A stretch of 64,000 bases of DNA, from the NCBI GenBank assembly GCA_949529985.1, contig CATIRS010000042.1, forward strand, positions 1-64,000, written 5' to 3'. A model generated the notes under the pieces. It did not search any database. It was not told the origin of the DNA and saw only the letters and a list, made by a program, of their open reading frames with translations. Every line of letters starts with the position of its first letter. The first letter of the stretch is position 1. Source of the stretch: Owenweeksia sp. TMED14 (GTDB lineage: Bacteria; Bacteroidota; Bacteroidia; Flavobacteriales; Schleiferiaceae). Shown one piece after another: positions 26,106-34,428 of this stretch. The position numbers were made by a program, and so were the translations under genes.

Positions 26106-26206
26106 ATTCATCATATCATGGTGAGCAAATTTATTTTCCAGGGAAAGGCTTAGAAAAAGCTTTTCCCTGGAAAATAAATTTGCTTTAGAAAGAAAAAATG
26201 ATGAAT
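26106..26206. repeat. Nested inverted repeat between the two His-rich genes
   Basis: Inner arms 26124-26151 and 26157-26184 are 28 nt each, complementary except for one G-T position, around a 5-nt AGAAA loop. Outer arms ATTCATCAT (26106-26114) and ATGATGAAT (26198-26206) are also perfectly complementary. No T tract follows either side of the inner stem, so it is not a standard terminator. It sits between the stop of the 113-aa gene and the start of the TonB receptor gene, where it could set relative expression, protect mRNA ends, or be a small mobile/REP-like element. Confidence 0.8.
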
Positions 26207-26216
26207 GTGAAATCTA

Positions 26217-26558
26217 TCAGACAGCATTAGGTGGCCCTCGACAGAAATCATGATTATTTATTCTTTGACAAGTCTTTTTAAAATAGCTCTGAAGTAGCAA
26301 ATTTGAAAATAACCTTGTCGATGATTCGGTAGTCACTATTTCCCATGTGCCTGTCGTAAAAGTTGCATCTGCCCAAAAACACAGTTCTTCTTGCTCGTGC
26401 ATGTGCTTGCCAGCTTCATTGCATATCTTTTTTAACTCATGATCATGGAGAAATTCATGAAAAATCGGCTGAGCAATCCTCAGAATTAAAGAGGAAAAAG
26501 CAAGAAAGAATAGATAGCGATAGGTTTTGATAGGTCGACTTATTTGAATGGTTAACAT
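26217..26558 (-). CDS. His-rich small protein (DUF2946-like), partner of the TonB receptor
   Basis: 113 aa. A hydrophobic N-terminal helix (about 14-31) is followed by a His/Glu/Cys-rich stretch (FHEFLHDHELKK, then KHMHEQEELCFW) that could bind transition metal, and a C-terminus ending CRGPPNAV. The R-G/A-P-P ending and the His-containing middle are features of DUF2946-type proteins, which often lie next to metal-related TonB receptors; the match was made by eye. It is the upstream gene of a likely two-gene unit with the His-rich receptor. It may be a periplasmic or membrane-tethered metal-binding protein. A near -7 box (AAGTTTTG) lies 4 nt before its ATG. Confidence 0.6.
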   Translation of the reverse strand: MLTIQISRPIKTYRYLFFLAFSSLILRIAQPIFHEFLHDHELKKICNEAGKHMHEQEELCFWADATFTTGTWEIVTTESSTRLFSNLLLQSYFKKTCQRINNHDFCRGPPNAV

Positions 26559-26911
26559 ATATCAAAACTTTTTGAGAAAAAAACGTTTAGGAATAAAGAA
26601 ATAATCAAGAATTTACTTGAATCAAAGACTTCTAATTTTGTTACCACAGAATATTTGCTTTAGCCTTTTTCTTAAAGTATTTTGTTTTTTAGTTCAGCAT
26701 ACAATTTGCTGTAAGGAAAACAAATGTCCAGATAATAGGTTCTTATTTCTGTATAACAGGAACTTTAGTTCTCGTTTATCATTGTTTTCAAATTTAGTAT
26801 AATAGACTTCGAACAGACATTAAACTTTTTTTTAATACTATTTCGGACTGGTCTAATGTTCGCTGCGCGATTTTTCGCCTATTCTTGAAGGGTGTTTGAA
26901 CAAAGTATTTT
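26559..26911. other. AT-rich intergenic stretch without a supported gene
   Basis: About 350 bp between the His-rich small gene and the tRNA-fMet terminator. No ribosomal RNA, tRNA or convincing coding frame was found. The only frame of note (26617-26802, plus) is AT-rich with an improbable Phe/Leu/Cys composition. A small RNA cannot be excluded. Confidence 0.4.
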
Positions 26912-26950
26912 AATTAAAAAACGGTTACACTATTATAGTATAACCGTTTT
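26912..26950 (-). terminator. Terminator of tRNA-fMet
   Basis: Two 16-nt arms (26918-26933 and 26935-26950), complementary but for one position, form a long hairpin beginning AAAACGGTTA. On the minus strand six T follow. It starts 11 bp past the tRNA 3' end. Confidence 0.85.
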
Positions 26951-26960
26951 ATTGTTTTAG

Positions 26961-27033
<73 letters not shown>

Positions 27034-27167
27034 ATGAACGGCAAATGTACAAAAGAAAAGTCCTGATATTTTCTAAATATTTGTTTATTATCGATCAAGT
27101 TATTTTAAGCAAAAATGTTTAAAATAATCTTTGAGCAACCCTATAGCATATGCTAATTAAACTTTAC

Positions 27168-27175
27168 GACCTTTG
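27168..27175 (+). promoter_or_regulatory. Probable -7 box of era (GACCTTTG)
   Basis: GACCTTTG differs from TAnnTTTG only at the first base and is 4 nt before the preferred era start at 27180. Placement matches that at metG and rsgA. Confidence 0.4.
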
Positions 27176-27179
27176 CGAA

Positions 27180-28076
27180 ATGGAAAGAGCTCATAAATCT
27201 GGATTTGTTAATATAATTGGGCACCCCAACGTTGGCAAGTCCACATTAACAAATGCTCTGGTTGGTGAACGATTAAATATCATTACCCCAAAAGCTCAAA
27301 CAACACGCCATAGGATTTTCGGTATTCTAAATGGTGAAAGTGATGAATTTGATTATCAGTTAGTTTTTAGCGATACGCCAGGGGTTTTAGATCCTGCATA
27401 TGCTCTTCAGGAGAGTATGTTGAGTGCAGTGAAATCAGCATTAGAAGATGCTGATATATTTTTATACGTTGTTGAGCTTGGAGAAGGGCCTTTGAAAAAC
27501 GAGTCTTTTTTTAAATCTCTTCAAGAGACAGATAAACCTTTGATTTTACTTCTAAACAAAGTTGATTTACATGATCAAGAAAAGCTGGAAAAGGAATCGG
27601 CACTATGGATCACTAGAATGCCAAAGGCTGAAATAATTCCAATTAGCGCTCTAACTAAATTCAATTTAGACTATGTAATGCAGCGAATCCTGGCCTTAAC
27701 TCCAGTCTGCCAGCCTTATTTTGGGAAAGATCAATTAACAGATCGCTCAGAGCGATTTGTAACTTCAGAAATAATACGTGAGCAAGTCTTGATGAACTAC
27801 AACAAGGAAATTCCTTATTCTGTTGAAGTTGGAATTGACACTTTTGTTGAAGATGACGATATAATTAGAATCAGAGCTATTTTATATGTATCAAGGGATT
27901 CTCAAAAAGGAATTATTATTGGACACAAAGGGGCAGCATTAAAACGAGTAGGTATTGGCTCAAGAAAACGGATGCAAAACTTTTTTCAGAAACATGTTCA
28001 TCTTGAACTTTTTGTAAAAGTGCAGGCAGATTGGCGGAATGATCGCAGTAAACTTAAACGCTTCGGATACGAATGA
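27180..28076 (+). CDS. era: GTPase Era
   Basis: 298-aa (from the ATG at 27180) ribosome-maturation GTPase that binds the 3' end of 16S rRNA and checks 30S assembly. The G motifs are G1 GHPNVGKST, G2 region KAQTTRHR, G3 DTPG, G4 NKVD, G5 SAL; the C-terminal KH domain is recognised by VSRDSQKGIIIGHKGAALKRVG with the GxxG loop. The ATG at 27150 would add ten residues before MERAHKSGFVNIIG, where the family begins, and would lie upstream of the likely promoter box. The stop overlaps the start of der by 4 bp, so the two GTPases are translationally coupled. Confidence 0.96.
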   Translation: MERAHKSGFVNIIGHPNVGKSTLTNALVGERLNIITPKAQTTRHRIFGILNGESDEFDYQLVFSDTPGVLDPAYALQESMLSAVKSALEDADIFLYVVELGEGPLKNESFFKSLQETDKPLILLLNKVDLHDQEKLEKESALWITRMPKAEIIPISALTKFNLDYVMQRILALTPVCQPYFGKDQLTDRSERFVTSEIIREQVLMNYNKEIPYSVEVGIDTFVEDDDIIRIRAILYVSRDSQKGIIIGHKGAALKRVGIGSRKRMQNFFQKHVHLELFVKVQADWRNDRSKLKRFGYE

Positions 28077-29392
28077 AATCTTTAATTGCAATTGTTGGAC
28101 GTCCTAATGTAGGTAAGTCAACCTTTTTTAATCGCTTGGTTCAACGCAGAGACGCTATTGTTGACTCAATGGCCGGTGTCACCAGAGACCGTCATTATGG
28201 TCATACTGAGTGGGTTGGAAAACGATTTAATATAGTCGATACGGGTGGATATGTTGAAGGGTCAGATGATATTTTTGAAGGTCAAATTCGTAAGCAAGTT
28301 GAGGCGGCTATAGATGAGTGTGAAGTAATTGTATTTCTTGTTGATGTTGAAGATGGGATTACACATGACGATAAAGAAATAGCTGCTTTGTTACGAAGAC
28401 AAAGTAAACCAGTCATTTTGGTTGCTAATAAGGTCGATAATCATCAAAGAGCAGCTGATGCTGCTGAATTTTATTCGCTTGGCGTTGGTGAGCCGCTGTG
28501 TATGTCTGGTGTAAATGGCAGTGGTTCAGGAGAAGTTTTAGATGCCATTATAGATGTCCTTCCTGACAATGAAGTTCAGACTTCACTTGATGACCCTTTA
28601 GATGATCTACCGAAATTTGCAATAGTTGGTCGACCGAATGTTGGCAAATCATCCCTAACAAATTCCCTTTTTGAACAAGAAAAAAGCATAGTTACTGATA
28701 TTGCTGGAACTACTCGCGATACAGTAAATGCTCATTTTAATAAATTTGGTTTTGATTTTGTCTTACTTGATACAGCTGGCCTTCGTAAGAAGGGGAAAGT
28801 AAATGAGGATATAGAGTTCTACAGTAATATGCGCAGCATACGGACTATTGAGGAGTCTGATGTTTGTTTATTAGTAATTGATGCGACACAAGGATTTGAG
28901 GCGCAAGATCTTTCAATTCTTAATGTAATAGAGAAAAATCACAAAGGCCTTGTTATAGTGGTTAATAAATGGGATTTACTGGAGAAAGAAACAAATTCAA
29001 CGGAAGATTTTAAAGCGAAAATCTTACTAAAGACCAGACCTTTTGTGGATATTCCGATAGTTTTCACTTCTGCATTAACAAAGCAGCGCGTATTGAAGTC
29101 AATTGAAGAAGCTATGGCTGTATACGGGCGAAGGTCAGGCCGTATAAGTACAAGTAAATTAAATGATGAAATTTTACCATTGGTAAAGCACATGCCTCCT
29201 CCAATTTATAAAGGGAAAGAAGTCAAAATAAAATATATAACTCAACTCCCTACTCACTATCCTCAATTTGTTTTTTTCTGTAATCTTCCTCAATATGTTA
29301 AAGAGGGTTACTATAGATATGTTGAAAATCAAATGAGAAAGAGATATGATTTTTCTGGAGTGCCAATTGAGATTTATTTCCGAAAGAAGTAA
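28073..29392 (+). CDS. der: GTPase Der (EngA)
   Basis: 439-aa tandem-domain GTPase needed for 50S subunit assembly. Two G domains are visible: the first with GRPNVGKSTFFNRL near residue 8 and DTGG, NKVD; the second with GRPNVGKSSLTNSL near 185, DTAG and NKWD. A C-terminal KH-like domain (about 355-439, including HMPPPIYKGKEVKIKYITQ) binds rRNA. Length and order are normal for the family. It follows era with a 4-bp overlap and ends 6 bp from the convergent gldA stop. Confidence 0.97.
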   Translation: MKSLIAIVGRPNVGKSTFFNRLVQRRDAIVDSMAGVTRDRHYGHTEWVGKRFNIVDTGGYVEGSDDIFEGQIRKQVEAAIDECEVIVFLVDVEDGITHDDKEIAALLRRQSKPVILVANKVDNHQRAADAAEFYSLGVGEPLCMSGVNGSGSGEVLDAIIDVLPDNEVQTSLDDPLDDLPKFAIVGRPNVGKSSLTNSLFEQEKSIVTDIAGTTRDTVNAHFNKFGFDFVLLDTAGLRKKGKVNEDIEFYSNMRSIRTIEESDVCLLVIDATQGFEAQDLSILNVIEKNHKGLVIVVNKWDLLEKETNSTEDFKAKILLKTRPFVDIPIVFTSALTKQRVLKSIEEAMAVYGRRSGRISTSKLNDEILPLVKHMPPPIYKGKEVKIKYITQLPTHYPQFVFFCNLPQYVKEGYYRYVENQMRKRYDFSGVPIEIYFRKK

Positions 29393-29398
29393 GAGATC

Positions 29399-30094
29399 CT
29401 ATTTAGTTGCTTTGTAAAATGCCTCTTCAAGGCTTTCTCCATTTTTTGTGAATGTCTCAATGGAGCATTCGCGGACTATTTTACCCTTTTTTATGAAAAT
29501 GACTCTATCGCAAAGGGCCTCAACCTCCTGCATAATATGCGTTGAAAGAAGAACAGTCTTATTTTTCCCAATTGCTCGAATGAGCTTCCTTATTTCGACT
29601 AATTGATTTGGGTCAAGGCCTGTAGTAGGTTCATCGAGAATGAGAACGTCTGGGTCATGGACTAAAGCTGCGGCCAAACCGACACGTTGTTGATAGCCTT
29701 TAGACAATTGTTTAATCTTTTTATGGGATTCCTCTTGTAATCCTAATTTTTCTAACCGGTCTTCTATTTTAGAATACGGTGATCCATAAATATCTGCTAC
29801 GAATTTTAAGAATTCATGCACATACATATCATCATAAAGGGGGTTGTTTTCAGGCAGGTATCCAATCAATTTTCTAACAGCTAGACTCTGCTTTGAACAG
29901 TCTAGATCGCAGATTTTAGCATATCCATCATCTGCAGGAATGTAGCCAGTTAGAATTTTCATTAATGTGCTTTTTCCTGCTCCATTTGGTCCTAGAAGAC
30001 CTACTATTTCTCCTTTTTTCAGATCGAGACTGACTTCATCTAAAGCAAGCTGCCCATCGTATTTTTTTGAAATTTTATTTGTGAATATTGCCAT
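29399..30094 (-). CDS. gldA: Gliding-motility ABC transporter ATP-binding protein GldA
   Basis: 231-aa ABC ATPase. Walker A GPNGAGKST, Q-loop region KLIGYLPENNPLYDDMYV, signature LSKGYQQRVGLA, Walker B VLILDEPTTGLDP and the H-loop STHIMQEVEALCD are intact. The IGYLPENNPLYDDMYVHEF and GLDPNQLVEIRKLI segments are close to flavobacterial GldA, the ATPase of the GldA-GldF-GldG transporter associated with gliding and, in some species, dispensable. No gldF or gldG is next to it here, which is common when gldA is encoded apart. It is convergent with der and divergent from rsgA. A different drug or export ABC system cannot be fully excluded. Confidence 0.85.
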   Translation of the reverse strand: MAIFTNKISKKYDGQLALDEVSLDLKKGEIVGLLGPNGAGKSTLMKILTGYIPADDGYAKICDLDCSKQSLAVRKLIGYLPENNPLYDDMYVHEFLKFVADIYGSPYSKIEDRLEKLGLQEESHKKIKQLSKGYQQRVGLAAALVHDPDVLILDEPTTGLDPNQLVEIRKLIRAIGKNKTVLLSTHIMQEVEALCDRVIFIKKGKIVRECSIETFTKNGESLEEAFYKATK

Positions 30095-30207
30095 TTAAAT
30101 TTTCATAAGTTGGAGCTGAAAAAATTAAGAGTTGAATGATTTTATCAATTATGAACAAATAACTGTTTTTTTTTTGATTTAAAATGCCACATCGAAATTA
30201 AGGCAGA

Positions 30208-30215
30208 TATCTTTG
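30208..30215 (+). promoter_or_regulatory. -7 promoter box of rsgA (TATCTTTG)
   Basis: Exact TAnnTTTG match 6 nt before the ATG at 30222. The TTG that could extend the gene upstream (30213) lies inside this box, so it is not a start codon. Confidence 0.6.
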
Positions 30216-30221
30216 ACGATA

Positions 30222-31169
30222 ATGAAAGGAATGGTCACTAAATCTACAGGTAGTTGGTACAAGGTTCAAATGGAAGACCGGTCTTATGTAGATGCTCGTC
30301 TTAGAGGAGCTATGAGACTTCAAGGATCAAAAAGCACAAACCCTGTTGCCGTCGGCGATTTTGTAGATTTATTTCCGGAGTCAGATGGACGCTACGTAAT
30401 TAATAATGTTCATGAACGAAAAAATTATATTGTCCGTCGCTCTGTTAACTTGAGTAAGAAAACTCAAGTGATTGCCGCTAACCTGGATCAGGCAATTTTA
30501 GTTTGCACAATTGCTGAACCCAGGACACTTTATGGATTTATGGATCGTTTTTTGGCTACTACTGAGGCCTATGACATCCCCGCGATAATAGTATTTAATA
30601 AGATTGATGATTATTCCAAAGAAGCTTTTGACGAGTTAGAGTACAGAGAAGAGGCTTATGGCCGTGCTGGATATAAAACACTTCGGACTTCAGCAATCTC
30701 GGGGGAGGGGATAAGTAATTTAAAGAAACTTTTAAAGGATAAAGTTTCTTTATTTAGTGGTCATTCTGGTGTTGGGAAAAGTACTTTAACTAACCTGCTT
30801 GAACCTGGATTAGACCTAAGAACAGGAAGCGTTTCAACTGCTCATGGGCAGGGTAAACATACAACTACGTTTGCCGAAATGCATTTCATGAAACTAGGTG
30901 GCTATATTATCGATACGCCTGGAATAAGAGGGTTTGGATTAGTGAATATGGAAAATGTTGAAATAAGTCATTTTTTTCCTGAAATCTTTGAGCTTCAGCC
31001 TAAGTGTAAATTTGGTAATTGTAAACACTTGGATGAGCCTGGATGCGAAGTAATTAGTGCTTATGAAAATAATAGAATAGCACCAACACGTTATATTTCT
31101 TACTTAAGTATGTTGAACGGCGACGAGGAAGGTGACTCATTTCGTCAGGATATTTATAAAAAAGAATAA
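30222..31169 (+). CDS. rsgA: Ribosome small-subunit GTPase RsgA
   Basis: 315-aa circularly permuted GTPase that checks late 30S assembly and frees bound RbfA. An OB-fold N-domain (MKGMVTKSTGSWYKV to about 75) precedes a G domain in the permuted order: G4 FNKID, G5 SAISGEG, then G1 GHSGVGKST, G3 DTPG. A C-terminal zinc motif (CKFGNCKHLDEPGC) is intact. The ATG at 30222 is chosen over a TTG at 30213, which is part of the -7 box. First gene of a run with dtd (1-bp gap) and a MazG-like gene (4-bp gap). Confidence 0.96.
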   Translation: MKGMVTKSTGSWYKVQMEDRSYVDARLRGAMRLQGSKSTNPVAVGDFVDLFPESDGRYVINNVHERKNYIVRRSVNLSKKTQVIAANLDQAILVCTIAEPRTLYGFMDRFLATTEAYDIPAIIVFNKIDDYSKEAFDELEYREEAYGRAGYKTLRTSAISGEGISNLKKLLKDKVSLFSGHSGVGKSTLTNLLEPGLDLRTGSVSTAHGQGKHTTTFAEMHFMKLGGYIIDTPGIRGFGLVNMENVEISHFFPEIFELQPKCKFGNCKHLDEPGCEVISAYENNRIAPTRYISYLSMLNGDEEGDSFRQDIYKKE

Positions 31170-31170
31170 C

Positions 31171-31623
31171 ATGCGGGCAATCATTCAAAGAGTTTCGGAG
31201 GCGTCAGTGTATATTTCCAATGAAAAACATTCTTTTATTGGTCATGGATTACTTGTTTTTGTTGCATGGGAAAAGAATGATGATGCTGCAGATTCAGATT
31301 GGATGATAAGAAAAATTCTTAATATGAGGCTTTTTAAAGATGACAGTAATATTATGAACCGCTCCATTTTAGAATTTCAAGGACAAATTCTTGTAGTTTC
31401 TCAGTATACATTATTTGCTTCTATAAAAAAGGGGAATAGACCAAGTTATATCCGTTCGGCCAGCCCAAAGTTGGCTAAACCTTTCTATGATTATTTTGTT
31501 AAAAAAATGCGTGAAACTTCAAATTTGAATATTAATTCTGGGGTTTTTGGGGCGGAAATGAAAATTTACTCTTCAAACGATGGACCAATTACTATTTCGC
31601 TAGATTCAAAAAATAAAGTTTAA
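31171..31623 (+). CDS. dtd: D-aminoacyl-tRNA deacylase
   Basis: 150-aa DTD homologue that hydrolyses D-aminoacyl-tRNA (and glycyl-tRNA-Ala), preventing D-amino acids entering protein. It starts MRAIIQRVSEASV, has the SQYTLFASIKKGNRPSY segment (family S-Q-x-T-L-x motif) and the G-V-FGAEM...NDGPITI segment that carries the second catalytic cross-subunit Gly-cis-Pro element GP. The ATG at 31171 is 1 bp after the rsgA stop; an upstream in-frame ATG at 31132 lies inside rsgA and adds residues foreign to the family. Confidence 0.95.
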   Translation: MRAIIQRVSEASVYISNEKHSFIGHGLLVFVAWEKNDDAADSDWMIRKILNMRLFKDDSNIMNRSILEFQGQILVVSQYTLFASIKKGNRPSYIRSASPKLAKPFYDYFVKKMRETSNLNINSGVFGAEMKIYSSNDGPITISLDSKNKV

Positions 31624-31627
31624 GAAT

Positions 31628-31966
31628 ATGAATAATTCTCCTCCAATAAGCTCATTGCAGAATGAAGTAGATCAGTGGATAAAAGATTTTGGTGTTCGCT
31701 ATTTTAATGAGTTGACCAACATGGCTCAGCTTTCAGAGGAGGTAGGAGAGGTTGCTAGAATAATATCTAGGCGTTTTGGAGAGCAGTCTGAAAAGGAGTC
31801 TGACAAAAATGCAGATCTTGGCGAAGAGTTGGCTGATGTGCTTTTTGTCACTTTGTGTTTGGCTAATCAAACGGGAATTGATTTACAGACCTCTTTTGAC
31901 CGTCGAATGCGAGATAAGGCGTCTCGCGACGAGCAACGTCATAAAAAAAATACAAAATTGAAATAG
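31628..31966 (+). CDS. MazG-like nucleotide pyrophosphohydrolase
   Basis: 112-aa all-alpha NTP pyrophosphohydrolase of the MazG/short iMazG type, which cleaves (d)NTPs, including damaged ones, to monophosphates. Metal-binding helices are seen as LSEEVGEVAR (E-E-x-x-E) and GEELADVLFVTL (E-x-x-D). The short length is typical of single-domain members rather than the 260-aa duplicated MazG. It starts 4 bp after dtd, giving a rsgA-dtd-mazG quality-control operon. Substrate preference is not predictable. Confidence 0.9.
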   Translation: MNNSPPISSLQNEVDQWIKDFGVRYFNELTNMAQLSEEVGEVARIISRRFGEQSEKESDKNADLGEELADVLFVTLCLANQTGIDLQTSFDRRMRDKASRDEQRHKKNTKLK

Positions 31967-32013
31967 CTAAATAATTTCTTCCCAAAATTATTTAAAGGAA
32001 AACATACTAAACT

Positions 32014-32021
32014 TATATTTG
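32014..32021 (+). promoter_or_regulatory. -7 promoter box of the acyl-CoA dehydrogenase gene (TATATTTG)
   Basis: Exact TAnnTTTG match, 23 nt before the ATG at 32045, so this transcript would have a short leader. It shows that not all boxes in the window are start-adjacent. Confidence 0.55.
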
Positions 32022-32044
32022 TAGTCATATTATAAAACAGAGTT

Positions 32045-33223
32045 ATGCGTCCAGACCTTTTCGAGCACTCAGATTATTATTTAATGGATGATCTCCTTTC
32101 TGAGGAGCACAAGCTTGTTCGCGGTGCTACCAGAGATTGGGTCAAGCGCGATATTAGTCCCATTATTGAAGAATATGCCCAACGAGCAGAATTCCCAAAG
32201 CAAACGGTAAAGGGATTAGCTGGCATAGGAGCGTTTGGTCCATATATCCCTGTCGAATATGGAGGAGCTGGTCTAGATCAGATTTCTTATGGATTAATGA
32301 TGCAAGAGATTGAGCGTGGAGATAGTGGTGTTCGCTCAACTTGCTCTGTTCAGTCATCATTAGTTATGTATCCCATTTATGAATATGGAAGTGAAGAACA
32401 ACGTTTAAAATATTTACCCAAACTTGCGAGTGGAGAATATCTTGGAAGTTTCGGATTAACAGAACCGAATTTTGGCTCGAACCCTGGAGGTATGGTTACA
32501 AACTTTAAGGACATGGGAGATCATTATCTATTGAATGGAGCGAAAATGTGGATATCCAATTCTCCTTTGTGCGATATAGCAGTTGTTTGGGCAAAGAATG
32601 AAGATGGAAGGATTCATGGTTTAATCGTGGAGAGAGGAATGGAAGGTTTCACTACTCCTGAAACTCACAATAAATGGTCACTTCGCGCCTCAGCGACTGG
32701 TGAATTAGTTTTTGACAATGTAAAAGTTCCTAAGGATAATATTCTGCCAAATAAATCTGGACTTGGAGCGCCATTAGGCTGTCTTGATTCTGCTCGATAC
32801 GGTATTGCATGGGGAGCAATTGGAGCTGCTATGGACTGCTATGATACTGCATTGAGATATTCGAAAGAAAGAATTCAATTTGATAGGCCGATCGGTGGTT
32901 TTCAATTACAGCAGAAGAAATTAGCTGAGATGGTTACAGAAATCACAAAAGCTCAGTTATTGACTTTTCGATTAGGTCAATTAAAAAATGAAGGGAAAGC
33001 GACTACTGCGCAAATTTCTATGGCGAAAAGGAATAATGTTGATGTAGCATTAACTATTGCCCGTAATGCCCGGCAAATGCTAGGAGGTATGGGTATATCA
33101 GGAGAATACCCTATTATGCGTCACATGATGAATTTAGAGTCTGTTGTGACTTATGAAGGGACACATGATATTCATTTACTAATTACAGGTATGGATGTAA
33201 CAGGAATACCTGCATTCTCCTAA
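32045..33223 (+). CDS. gcdH: Glutaryl-CoA dehydrogenase
   Basis: 392-aa FAD enzyme of the acyl-CoA dehydrogenase superfamily; converts glutaryl-CoA to crotonyl-CoA and CO2 in lysine/tryptophan breakdown. The glutaryl-CoA subclass is marked by RSTCSVQSSLVMYPIYEYGSEEQ, FGLTEPNFGSNPGGM, KWSLRASATGELVFD, GCLDSARYGIAWG and NLESVVTYEGTHDIHLLITG, very close to characterised GCDH proteins. Catalytic base Glu371 is in TYEGTHDIH, and the glutarate-binding Arg lies in the RST segment. Length is normal. Single gene with its own promoter; electron-transfer flavoprotein genes are not nearby. Confidence 0.92.
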   Translation: MRPDLFEHSDYYLMDDLLSEEHKLVRGATRDWVKRDISPIIEEYAQRAEFPKQTVKGLAGIGAFGPYIPVEYGGAGLDQISYGLMMQEIERGDSGVRSTCSVQSSLVMYPIYEYGSEEQRLKYLPKLASGEYLGSFGLTEPNFGSNPGGMVTNFKDMGDHYLLNGAKMWISNSPLCDIAVVWAKNEDGRIHGLIVERGMEGFTTPETHNKWSLRASATGELVFDNVKVPKDNILPNKSGLGAPLGCLDSARYGIAWGAIGAAMDCYDTALRYSKERIQFDRPIGGFQLQQKKLAEMVTEITKAQLLTFRLGQLKNEGKATTAQISMAKRNNVDVALTIARNARQMLGGMGISGEYPIMRHMMNLESVVTYEGTHDIHLLITGMDVTGIPAFS

Positions 33224-33247
33224 TCAAGATTTAAATAATCTTTTCGG

Positions 33248-34420
33248 TTAATATAAAAAAGTATCCATGGGATATCTTTCTGTGTGAATTTTTGAAGCCA
33301 TTTGGTAAATAAAATCTTTTAGAGAATCAAAATTTGATTTTTCAGTAGCTGAAATAAACACACAGTTTCCCTTTAGCTCTTCAATAAGTTGATTTTGTAT
33401 CTCTTGGATATGATGATTTCCGCCATCATTATTTGACTGAATAAATGAATCCAACTTATTAAATATTACTAATGTGGGCTTTTCATAAGCCTTGATTTCA
33501 TTTAGTAGTTTGTTTACTGACGACATATGATCTCGAAAAAGAGGATGCGATAAGTCTACGACGTGTAGCAAAAGATCTGCTTCACGCACTTCATCTAGTG
33601 TTGATTTAAATGACTCTACTAATTGGGTTGGAAGTTTTCTTATGAACCCCACAGTGTCAGTTATTAAAAAGGGGAGGTTTTCGATAACAATTTTTCTTAC
33701 AGTAGTGTCGAGAGTTGCAAATAATTTGTTCTCAGCAAGAATATCAGTTTTGCTTAATGCATTCATAAGTGTGGATTTCCCCACATTTGTATATCCTATT
33801 ATAGCTGTTCTAACAAGTTTACCTCTGTTGCCTCTCTGAGAAGCCATCTGAAGATCTATTTTTTCAAGTTTCTTTTTTAAGTCTGATATTTTATCCTTTA
33901 TAATTCGTCGATCTGTTTCAATTTGAGTTTCTCCTGGACCTCGCATTCCAATGCCTCCCTTTTGCCTCTCCAGGTGAGTCCAGAGTCTGGTTAGCCTGGG
34001 CAATAAGTACTCGTATTGAGCCAGAGTAACTTGAGTTCTTGCATATGATGTCTGTGCCCTAGAGGCGAAGATGTCGAGAATTAAATTTGTCCGGTCCAGG
34101 ACTTTAATATTTAATAATCCCTCTATATTTTTTAATTGAGATGGGGTTAATTCATCATCAAAAATTGCTAAATCTATTTTTTCTTGCTGAATGAAGTCAT
34201 TGATTTCATTCATTTTCCCAGAGCCAAGAAATGTTTTAGAGTCAGGCTTATCTAATTTTTGTTGAAATACTTTTATTGTTGTTGCCCCAGCTGTTAAAGC
34301 AAGAAATTTTAATTCATCTAGGTATTCAAGGCTTTTTGTTTCATTTTGATCTCTCGTGATAGCGCCAACTAAAATGCAGCGTTCAAGCTTATTATTCTGA
34401 ATAATTTTTCTTTCTAACAT
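33248..34420 (-). CDS. hflX: Ribosome-associated GTPase HflX
   Basis: 390-aa GTPase that splits stalled or hibernating 70S ribosomes, notably after heat stress. The HflX N-domain is recognised by GSGKMNEINDFI and the glycine-rich linker RQKGGIGMRGPGETQIETDRR; the G domain carries GYTNVGKSTLMNAL, DTVGF and NKLD. A coiled helix (DKISDLKKKLEKID) lies between the domains. It is convergent with the gcdH gene. A 61-codon frame with its own exact promoter box ends 8 bp before this start, so hflX may be expressed from that upstream promoter. Confidence 0.95.
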   Translation of the reverse strand: MLERKIIQNNKLERCILVGAITRDQNETKSLEYLDELKFLALTAGATTIKVFQQKLDKPDSKTFLGSGKMNEINDFIQQEKIDLAIFDDELTPSQLKNIEGLLNIKVLDRTNLILDIFASRAQTSYARTQVTLAQYEYLLPRLTRLWTHLERQKGGIGMRGPGETQIETDRRIIKDKISDLKKKLEKIDLQMASQRGNRGKLVRTAIIGYTNVGKSTLMNALSKTDILAENKLFATLDTTVRKIVIENLPFLITDTVGFIRKLPTQLVESFKSTLDEVREADLLLHVVDLSHPLFRDHMSSVNKLLNEIKAYEKPTLVIFNKLDSFIQSNNDGGNHHIQEIQNQLIEELKGNCVFISATEKSNFDSLKDFIYQMASKIHTERYPMDTFLY

Positions 34421-34428
34421 TAGATATT

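Noticed and set aside
26106-26206. Simple intrinsic terminator
   Set aside because: No T tract on either strand after the inner stem.
26617-26802. 61-codon plus-strand frame in the intergenic region
   Set aside because: Phe/Leu/Cys-rich composition typical of AT-rich noncoding DNA, no promoter box, no operon context.
27150-27179. Era start at ATG 27150
   Set aside because: Ten extra residues not seen in the family; a near-consensus -7 box lies between it and the ATG at 27180.
31968-31994. 10-bp AT-only hairpin after the MazG-like gene
   Set aside because: Pure A-T stem, too weak for a terminator and expected by chance at this base composition.
33223-33248. Short AAGATT/AATCTT hairpin between gcdH and hflX
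   Set aside because: Only six A-T-rich pairs; not convincing as a terminator.
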